From: Toxonevra muliebris
Lineage: Eukaryota > Arthropoda > Insecta > Diptera > Pallopteridae
Direction: 5' to 3'
DNA length: 64,000 nucleotides
Assembly (NCBI GenBank): GCA_963691655.1
Contig: CAVNUY010000089.1
Coordinates: 62,001-126,000 of the forward strand
Part shown: positions 53,261 to 63,250 of the stretch, in pieces
Position numbering within the stretch: the stretch's first letter is position 1
Layout of the letters: each line of letters opens with the position of its first letter
Program-made: the position numbers and the translations under genes
Notes under the pieces: generated by a model
What the model was told of the DNA's origin: nothing
The model's database searches: none
The model's input: only the letters and a program-made list of their open reading frames with translations

Positions 53261-55267
53261 TTTAATTCCGAATTTTTATTCCGAATATTAATTCCGAATT
53301 TTAATTCCGAATATTAATTCCGAATTTTAATTCCGAATTTTAACTCCGAATTTTAATTCCGAATTTTAATTCCGAATTTTAATTCCGAATATTAATTCCG
53401 AATTTTAATTCCGAATTTTAACTCCGAATTTTAATTCCGAATTTTAATTCCGAATTTTAATTCCGAATTTTAATTCCGAATTTTAATTCCGAATTTTAAT
53501 TCCGAATTTTAATTCCGAATTTTAACTCCGAATTTTAATTCCGAATTTTAATTCCGAATATTAATTCCGAATTTTAACTCCGAATTTTAATTCCGAATTT
53601 TAATTCCGAATTTTAATTCCGAATTTTAATTCCGAATTTTAATTCCGAATTTTAATTCCGAATTTTAATTCCGAATTTTAATTCCGAATTTTAATTCCGA
53701 ATTTTAATTCCGAATTTTAATTCCGAATTTTAATTCCGAATTTTAATTCCGAATTTTAATTCCGAATTTTAATTCCGAATTTTAACTCCGAATTTTAATT
53801 CCGAATTTGAATTCTGAATATTAATTCCGAATTTTAATTCCGAATTTTAATTCCGAATTTTAACTCCGAATTTTAATTCCGAATTTTAATTCCGAATTTT
53901 AATTCCGAATTTTAATTCCGAATTTTAATTCCAAATTTTAATTCCGAACTTTAATTCCGAATTTTAATTCCGAATTTTAATTCCGAATTTTAATTCCGAA
54001 TTTTTATTCCGAATATTAATTCCGAATTTTAATTCCGAATTTTAACTCCGAATTTTAATTCCGAATTTTAATTCCGAATTTTAATTCCGAATATTAATTC
54101 CGAATTTTAATTCCGAATTTTAACTCCGAATTTTAATTCCGAATTTTAATTCCGAATTTTAATTCCGAATTTTAATTCCGAATTTTAATTCCGAATTTTA
54201 ATTCCGAATTTTAACTCCGAATTTTAATTCCGAATTTTAATTCCGAATATTAATTCCGAATTTTAATTCCGAATTTTAATTCCGAATTTTAATTCCGAAT
54301 TTTAATTCCGAATTTTAATTCCGAATTTTAATTCCGAATTTTAATTCCGAATATTAATTCCGAATTTTAATTCCGAATTTTAATTCCGAATTTTAATTCC
54401 GAATTTTAATTCCAAATTTTAATTCCGAATTTTAATTCCGAATTTTAATTCCGAATTTTAATTCCGAATTTTAATTCCGAATTTTAATTCCGAATTTTAA
54501 TTCCGAATTTTAATTCCGAATTTTAATTCCAAATTTTAATTCCGAATTTTTATTGCGAATATTAATTCCGAATTTTAATTCCGAATTTTAATTCCGAATT
54601 TTAATTCCGAATTTTAATTCCGAATTTTAATTCCGAATTTTTATTCCGAATTTTAATTCCGAATTTTAATTCCGAATTTTAATTCCGAATTTTAATTCCG
54701 AATTTTAATTCCGAATTTTAATTCCGAATTTTAATTCCGAATTTTAATTCCGAATTTTAATTCCGAAAATTAATTCCGAATTTTAATTCCGAATTTTAAT
54801 TCCGAATTTTAATTCCGAAATTTAATTCCGAATATTAATTCCGAATTTTAATTCCGAATTTTAATTCCGAATTTTAATTCCGAATTTTAATTCCGAATTT
54901 TAATTCCGAATTTTAACTCCGAATTTTAATTCCGAATTTTAATTCCGAATATTAATTCCGAATTTTAATTCCGAATTTTAATTCCGAATTTTAATTCCGA
55001 ATTTTAATTCCGAATTTTAATTCCGAATTTTAATTCCGAATTTTAATTCCGAATTTTAATTCCGAATTTTAATTCCGAATTTTAATTCCGAATATTAATT
55101 CCGAATTTTAATTCCGAATTTTAATTCCGAATTTTAATTCCGAATATTAATTCCGAATTTTAATTCCGAATTATAACTCCGAATTTTATTTCCGAATTTT
55201 AATTCCGAATATTAATTCCGAATTTTAATTCCGAATTTTAATTCCGAATTTTAATTCCGAATTTTAA

Positions 55268-56697
55268 TTCCGAAATTTAATTCCGAATTTTAACTCCGAA
55301 TTTTAATTCCGAATTTTAATTCCGAATTTTAATTCCGAATTTTAATTCCGAATTTTAATTCCTAATTTTAATTCCGAATTTTAATTCCGAATTTTAATTC
55401 CGAATTTTAATTCCGAATTTTAATTCCGAATTTTAATTCCGAATTTTAATTCCGAATTTTAATTCCGAATTTTAATTCCGAATTTTAATTCCGAATTTTA
55501 ATTCCGAATTTTAATTCCGAATTTTAATTCCGAATTTTAACTCCGAATTTTAATTCCGAATTTTAATTCCGAATTTTAATTCCGAATTTTAATTCCGAAT
55601 TTTAACTCCGAATTTTAATTCCGAATTTTAATTCCGAATATTAATTCCGAATTCTAATTCCGAATTTTAACTCCGAATTTTAATTCCGAATTTTAATTCC
55701 GAATATTAATTCCGAATTTTAATTCCGAATTTTAATTCCGAATTTTAATTCCGAATTTTAATTCCGAATTTTAATTCCGAATTTTAATTCCGAATTTTAA
55801 TTCCGAATTTTAATTCCGAATTTTAATTCCGAATTTTAATTCCGAATATTAATTCCGAATTTTAATTCCGAATTTTAATTCCGAATTTTAACTCCGAATT
55901 TTAATTCCGAATTTTAATTCCGAATTTTAATTCCGAATTTTAATTCCGAATTTTAACTCCGAATTTTAATTCCGAATTTTAATTCCGAATTTTAATTCCG
56001 AATTTTAATTCCGAATTTTAACTCCGAATTTTAATTCCGAATTTTAATTCCGAATTTTAATTCCGAATTTTAATTCCGAATTTTAATTCCGAATTTTAAT
56101 TCCGAATTTTAATTCCGAATTTTAATTCCGAATTTTAATTCCGAATTTTAATTCCGAATTTTAATTCCGAATTTTAATTCCGAAATTTAATTCCGAATTT
56201 TAACTCCGAATTTTAATTCCGAATTTTAATTCCGAATTTTAATTCCGAATTTTAATTCCGAATTTTAATTCCTAATTTTAATTCCGAATTTTAATTCCGA
56301 ATTTTAATTCCGAATTTTAATTCCGAATTTTAATTCCGAATTTTAATTCCGAATTTTAATTCCGAATTTTAATTCCGAATTTTAATTCCGAATTTTAATT
56401 CCGAATTTTAATTCCGAATTTTAATTCCGAATTTTAATTCCGAATTTTAACTCCGAATTTTAATTCCGAATTTTAATTCCGAATTTTAATTCCGAATTTT
56501 AATTCCGAATTTTAACTCCGAATTTTAATTCCGAATTTTAATTCCGAATATTAATTCCGAATTCTAATTCCGAATTTTAACTCCGAATTTTAATTCCGAA
56601 TTTTAATTCCGAATATTAATTCCGAATTTTAATTCCGAATTTTAATTCCGAATTTTAATTCCGAATTTTAATTCCGAATTTTAATTCCGAATTTTAA
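55268..56697. repeat. 910-bp tandem higher-order repeat
   Basis: A 70-unit period is visible: AAATTT units at 55268 and 56178, CCTAA units at 55361 and 56271, EcoRI-creating units at 55649 and 56559, and ATATT units at 55702 and 56612 all lie 910 bp apart. The match holds for about 520 bp in each period and then differs (CTCC at 56,698 with no counterpart). A third, shortened relative begins with the AAATTT unit at 57608, with CCTAA at 57701 and EcoRI unit at 57911. Confidence 0.87.
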
Positions 56698-59499
56698 CTC
56701 CGAATTTTAATTCCGAATTTTAATTCCGAATTTTAATTCCGAATTTTAATTCCGAATTTTAACTCCGAATTTTAATTCCGAATTTTAATTCCGAATATTA
56801 ATTCCGAATTTTAATTCCGAATTTTAACTCCGAATTTTAATTCCAAATTTTAATTCCGAATATTAATTCCGAATTTTAATTCCGAATTTTAATTCCGAAT
56901 TTTAATTCCGAATTTTAATTCCAAATTTTAACTCCGAATTTTAATTCCGAATTTTAATTCCGAATATTAATTCCGAATTTTAATTCCGAATTTTAATTCC
57001 GAATTTTAATTCCGAAATTTAATTCCGAATTTTAAATCCGAATTTTAATTCCGAATTTTAATTCCGAATTTTAATTCCGAATTTTAATTCCGAATTTTAA
57101 TTCCTAATTTTAATTCCGAATTTTAACTCCGAATTTTAATTCCGAATTTTAATTCCGAATATTAATTCCGAATTTTAATTCCGAATTTTAATTCCGAATT
57201 TTAATTCCGAATTTTAATTCCGAATTTTAATTCCGAATTTTAATTCCGAATTTTAATTCCGAATTTTAATTCCGAATTTTAATTCCGAATTTTAATTCCG
57301 AATTTTAATTCCGAATTTTAATTCCGAATTTTAATTCCGAATTTTAATTCCGAATTTTAATTCCGAATTTTAATTCCGAATTTTAATTCCGAATTTTAAC
57401 TCCGAATTTTAATTCCGAATTTTAATTCCGAATTTTAATTCCGAATTTTAATTCCGAATTTTAATTCCGAATTTTAATTCCGAATTTTAACTCCGAATTT
57501 TAATTCCGAATTTTAATTCCGAATATTAATTCCGAATTTTAATTCCGAATTTTAATTCCGAATTTTAATTCCGAATTTTAATTCCGAATTTTAATTCCGA
57601 ATTTTAATTCCGAAATTTAATTCCGAATTTTAACTCCGAATTTTAATTCCGAATTTTAATTCCGAATTTTAATTCCGAATTTTAATTCCGAATTTTAATT
57701 CCTAATTTTAATTCCGAATTTTAATTCCGAATTTTAATTCCGAATTTTAATTCCGAATTTTAATTCCGAATTTTAATTCCGAATTTTAATTCCGAATTTT
57801 AATTCCGAATTTTAATTCCGAATTTTAATTCCGAATTTTAATTCCGAATTTTAATTCCGAATTTTAACTCCGAATTTTAATTCCGAATTTTAATTCCGAA
57901 TATTAATTCCGAATTCTAATTCCGAATTTTAACTCCGAATTTTAATTCCGAATTTTAATTCCGAATATTAATTCCGAATTTTAATTCCGAATTTTAATTC
58001 CGAATTTTAATTCCGAATTTTAATTCCGAATTTTAATTCCGAATTTTAATTCCGAATTTTAATTCCGAATTTTAATTCCGAATTTTAATTCCGAATTTTA
58101 ACTCCGAATTTTAATTCCGAATTTTAATTCCGAATATTAATTCCGAATTTTAATTCCGAATTTTAATTCCGAATTTTAACTTCGAATTTTAATTCCGAAT
58201 TTTAATTCCGAATTTTAATTCCGAATTTTAATTCCGAATTTTTATTCAGAATATTAATTCCGAATTTTAATTCCGAATTTTAATTCCGAATATTAATTCC
58301 GAATTTTAATTCCGAATTTTAATTCCGAATTTTAATTCCGAATTTTAATTCCGAATTTTAATTCCGAATTTTAATTCCGAATTTTAATTCCGAATATTAA
58401 TTCCGAATTTTAATTCCGAATTTTAATTCCGAATTTTAATTCCGAATTTTAACTCCGAATTTTAATTCCGAATTTTAATTCCGAATATTAATTCCGAATT
58501 TTAATTCCGAATTTTAATTCCGAATTTTAATTCCGAATTTTAATTCCGAATATTAATTCCGAATTTTAATTCCGAATTTTAATTCCGAATTTTAATTCCG
58601 AATTTTAATTCCGAATTTTAATTCCGAATTTTAATTCCGAATTTTAACTCCGAATTTTAATTCCGAATTTTTATTCAGAATATTAATTCCGAATTTTAAC
58701 TCCGAATTTTAATTCCGAATTTTAATTCCGAATATTAATTCCGAATTTTAATTCCGAATTTTAATTCCGAATTTTAATTCCGAATTTTAATTCCGAATTT
58801 TAATTCCGAATTTTTATTCCGAATATTAATTCCGAATTTTAATTCCGAATTTTAACTCCGAATTTTAATTCCGAATTTTAATTCCGAATTTTAATTCCGA
58901 ATTTTAATTCCGAATTTTAATTCCGAATTTTAATTCCGAATTTTAACTCCGAATTTTAATTCCGAATTTTAATTCCGAATATTAATTCCGAATTTTAATT
59001 CCGAATTTTAATTCCGAATTTTAACTTCGAATTTTAATTCCGAATTTTAATTCCGAATTTTAATTCCGAATTTTAATTCCGAATTTTTATTCAGAATATT
59101 AATTCCGAATTTTAATTCCGAATTTTAATTCCGAATTTTAATTCCGAATATTAATTCCGAATTTTAATTCCGAATTTTAATTCCGAATTTTAACTCCGAA
59201 TTTTAATTCCGAATTTTTATTCAGAATATTAATTCCGAATTTTAATTCCGAATTTTAATTCCGAATATTAATTCCGAATTTTAATTCCGAATTTTAATTC
59301 CGAATTTTAATTCCGAATTTTAACTCCGAATTTTAATTCCGAATTTTAATTCCGAATATTAATTCCGAATTTTAATTCCGAATTTTAATTCCGAATTTTA
59401 ATTCCGAATTTTAATTCCGAATTTTAATTCCGAATTTTAATTCCGAATATTAATTCCGAATTTTAATTCCGAATTTTAATTCCGAATTTTAATTCCGAA

Positions 59500-60056
59500 T
59501 TTTAACTCCGAATTTTAATTCCGAATTTTTATTCAGAATATTAATTCCGAATTTTAACTCCGAATTTTAATTCCGAATTTTAATTCCGAATATTAATTCC
59601 GAATTTTAATTCCGAATTTTAATTCCGAATTTTAATTCCGAATATTAATTCCGAATTCTAATTCCGAATTTTAACTCCGAATTTTAATTCCGAATTTTAA
59701 TTCCGAATATTAATTCCGAATTTTAATTCCGAATTTTAATTCCGAATTTTAATTCCGAATTTTAATTCCGAATTTTAATTCCGAATTTTAATTCCGAATT
59801 TTAATTCCGAATTTTAATTCCGAATTTTAATTCCGAATTTTAACTCCGAATTTTAATTCCGAATTTTAATTCCGAATATTAATTCCGAATTTTAATTCCG
59901 AATTTTAATTCCGAATTTTAACTTCGAATTTTAATTCCGAATTTTAATTCCGAATTTTAATTCCGAATTTTAATTCCGAATTTTTATTCAGAATATTAAT
60001 TCCGAATTTTAATTCCGAATTTTAATTCCGAATTTTAATTCCGAATATTAATTCCG
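59500..60056. repeat. Second copy of the 50.5-kb segment
   Basis: It matches 50,500-51,060 at a constant offset of 8,996 bp through TTCAG, CTCC, ATATT, EcoRI-unit and CTTCG markers. Between the two copies lie about 8.4 kb of related but rearranged zone-4 material. Confidence 0.85.
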
Positions 60057-61784
60057 AATTTTAATTCCGAATTTTAATTCCGAATTTTAATTCCGAATTT
60101 TAATTCCGAATTTTAATTCCGAATTTTAATTCCGAATTTTAATTCCGAATTTTAATTCCGAATTTTAATTCCGAATTTTTATTCAGAATATTAATTCCGA
60201 ATTTTAACTCCGAATTTTAATTCCGAATTTTAATTCCGAATATTAATTCCGAATTTTAATTCCGAATTTTAATTCCGAATTTTAATTCCGAATTTTAATT
60301 CCGAATTTTTATTCCGAATTTTTATTCCGAATATTAATTCCGAATTTTAATTCCGAATTTTAACTCCGAATTTTAATTCCGAATTTTAATTCCGAATTTT
60401 AATTCCGAATTTTAATTCCGAATTTTAATTCCGAATATTAATTCCGAATATTAATTCCGAATTTTAATTCCGAATTTTAACTCCGAATTTTAATTCCGAA
60501 TTTTAATTCCGAATATTAATTCCGAATTTTAATTCCGAATTTTAATTCCGAATTTTAATTCCGAATTTTAATTCCGAATTTTAATTCCGAATTTTAACTC
60601 CGAATTTTAATTCCGAATTTTAATTCCGAATTTTAATTTCGAATTTTAATTTCGAATTTTAATTCCGAATTTTTATTCCGAATATTAATTCCGAATTTTA
60701 ATTCCGAATTTTAATTCCGAATTTTAATTCCGAATTTTAATTCCGAATTTTAATTCCGAATTTTAATTCCGAATTTTAATTCCGAATATTAATTCCGAAT
60801 TTTAATTCCGAATTTTAATTCCGAATTTTAATTCCGAATTTTAATTCCGAATTTTAATTCCGAATTTTAACTCCGAATTTTAATTCCGAATTTTAATTCC
60901 GAATTTTAATTCCGAATATTAATTCCGAATTTTAATTCCGAATTTTAATTCCGAATTTTAATTCCGAATTTTAATTCCGAATTTTAATTCCGAATTTTTA
61001 TTCCGAATTTTTATTCCGAATATTAATTCCGAATTTTAATTCCGAATTTTAACTCCGAATTTTAATTCCGAATTTTAATTCCGAATTTTAATTCCGAATA
61101 TTAATTCCGAATTTTAATTCCGAATTTTAATTCCGAATTTTAACTCCGAATTTTAATTCCGAATTTTAATTCCGAATATTAATTCCGAATTTTAATTCCG
61201 AATTTTAATTCCGAATTTTAATTCCGAATTTTAATTCCGAATTTTTATTCCGAATTTTTATTCCGAATATTAATTCCGAATTTTAATTCCGAATTTTAAC
61301 TCCGAATTTTAATTCCGAATTTTAATTCCGAATTTTAATTCCGAATATTAATTCCGAATTTTAATTCCGAATTTTAATTCCGAATTTTAATTCCGAATTT
61401 TAATTCCGAATTTTAATTCCGAATTTTAACTCCGAATTTTAATTCCGAATTTTAATTCCGAATTTTAATTTCGAATTTTAATTCCGAATTTTAACTCCTA
61501 ATTTTAATTCCAAATTTTAATTCCGAATTTTAATTCCGAATTTTAATTCCGAATTTTAATTCCGAATTTTAATTCCGAATTTTAATTCCGAATTTTAATT
61601 CCGAATTTTAATTCCGAATTTTAATTCCGAAATTTAATTCCGAATTTTAATTCCGAAATTTAATTCCGAATTTTAACTCCGAATTTTAATTCCGAATTTT
61701 AATTCCGAATTTTAATTCCGAATTTTAATTCCGAATTTTAATTCCGAATTTTAATTCCGAATTTTAGTTCCGAATTTTAATTCC

Positions 61785-61940
61785 GAATTTTAATTTCGAA
61801 TTTTAATTTCGATTTTTATTTTCGAACTTCAATTTCGAATTTTAATTTCGAATTTAAATTTCGTATTTTAATTTCGAATTTCAATTTCGAAGTTTAATTT
61901 CGAATTTCAATTCCGAATTTTAATTTCGAATTTTAATTCC
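61785..61940. repeat. TTTCGAA island, second
   Basis: About twelve units with TTTCG, several with extra changes such as TTTCAA, GAACTTCAA, GTATTTTAA and GAAGTTTAA. One unit reads TTTCGATTTTTAT. It shares the uncommon GAAGTTTAA change with the island at 63 kb, which supports common descent. Divergence between neighbouring units is the highest in the window. Confidence 0.88.
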
Positions 61941-62987
61941 GAATTTTAATTCCGAATTTTAATTCCGAATTTTAATTCCGAATTTTAATTCCGAATTTTA
62001 ACTCCGAATTTTAATTCCGAATTTTTATTCAGAATATTAATTCCGAATTTTAACTCCGAATTTTAATTCCGAATTTTAATTCCGAATATTAATTCCGAAT
62101 TTTAATTCCGAATTTTAATTCCGAATTTTAATTCCGAATTTTAATTCCGAATTTTAATTCCGAATTTTTATTCCGAATATTAATTCCGAATTTTAATTCC
62201 GAATTTTAACTCCGAATTTTAATTCCGAATTTTAATTCCGAATTTTAATTCCGAATTTTAATTCCGAATTTTAACTCCGAATTTTAATTCCGAATTTTAA
62301 TTCCGAATATTAATTCCGAATTTTAATTCCGAATTTTAATTCCGAATTTTAACTTCGAATTTTAATTCCGAATTTTAATTCCGAATTTTAATTCCGAATT
62401 TTTATTCAGAATATTAATTCCGAATTTTAATTCCGAATTTTAATTCCGAATTTTAATTCCGAATATTAATTCCGAATTTTAATTCCGAATTTTAATTCCG
62501 AATTTTAATTCCGAATTTTAATTCCGAATTTTAATTCCGAATTTTAATTCCGAATTTTAACTCCGAATTTTAATTCCGAATTTTTATTCAGAATATTAAT
62601 TCCGAATTTTAATTCCGAATTTTAATTCCGAATATTAATTCCGAATTTTAATTCCGAATTTTAATTCCGAATTTTAATTCCGAATTTTAATTCCGAATTT
62701 TAATTCCGAATTTTAACTCCGAATTTTAATTCCGAATTTTAATTCCGAATTTTAATTCCGAATTTTAATTCCGAATTTTAACTCCGAATTTTAATTCCGA
62801 ATTTTAATTCCGAATATTAATTCCGAATTTTAATTCCGAATTTTAACTCCGAATTTTAATTCCAAATTTTAATTCCGAATATTAATTCCGAATTTTAATT
62901 CCGAATTTTAATTCCGAATTTTAATTCCGAATTTTAATTCCAAATTTTAACTCCGAATTTTAATTCCGAATTTTAATTCCGAATATT
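61941..62987. repeat. Zone-4-type array between the two right-hand islands
   Basis: Normal TTCCG units return here with TTCAG units at 62031, 62408 and 62590, CTCC and ATATT variants, and CCAAA units near 62,863 and 62,941. The last pair resembles the CCAAA/ATATT/CCAAA/CTCC order seen near 12.6, 18.25 and 27.96 kb, so older zone-3 material is present at this end. Confidence 0.85.
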
Positions 62988-63250
62988 AATTTCGAATTTT
63001 AATTTTGATTTTAATTTCGAATTTTAATTTCGAAGTTTAATTTCGAATTTCAATTTCGAATTTCAATTTCGAATATTAATTTCGAATTTTAATTTCGAAT
63101 TTTAATTTCGAATTTTAATTTCGAATTTTAATTTCGAATTTTAATTTCGAATTTTAATTTCGAAGTTTAATTTCGAATTTCAATTTCGAATTTCAATTCC
63201 GAATTTTAATTTCGAATTTTAATTTCGAATTTTAATTTCGAATTTTAATT
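62988..63250. repeat. TTTCGAA island, third
   Basis: About twenty consecutive TTTCG units, with GAAGTTTAA near 63,035 and 63,165, each followed by TTTCAA units. The repeated order GAAGTTTAA, TTTCAA, TTTCAA at about 130-bp spacing suggests a local ten-unit duplication. One 12-bp unit, TTTTGATTTTAA, lies near 63,003-63,014. Confidence 0.88.

Larger units (their letters stand above)
47631..61780. repeat. Array zone 4: TTCAG and EcoRI-unit zone
   Basis: This 14-kb stretch is satellite throughout, built from consensus, CTCC and ATATT units with TTTTTA-TTCAG pairs, TTCCCAA units and a conserved series ATATT, TTCCGAATTCTAA, consensus, CTCC. The A/B series starting with TTCTG is absent. A lone TTGCG unit near 54,553 is the only one here. 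Long runs of pure consensus occur, for example around 51.7-51.9 kb and 52.4-52.6 kb, suggesting recent homogenisation. Isolated oddities include TTAAG near 52,149, TTTGAATTCTGAA around 53,806-53,818, and a unit with GAAAATTAA near 54,765. Confidence 0.9.
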
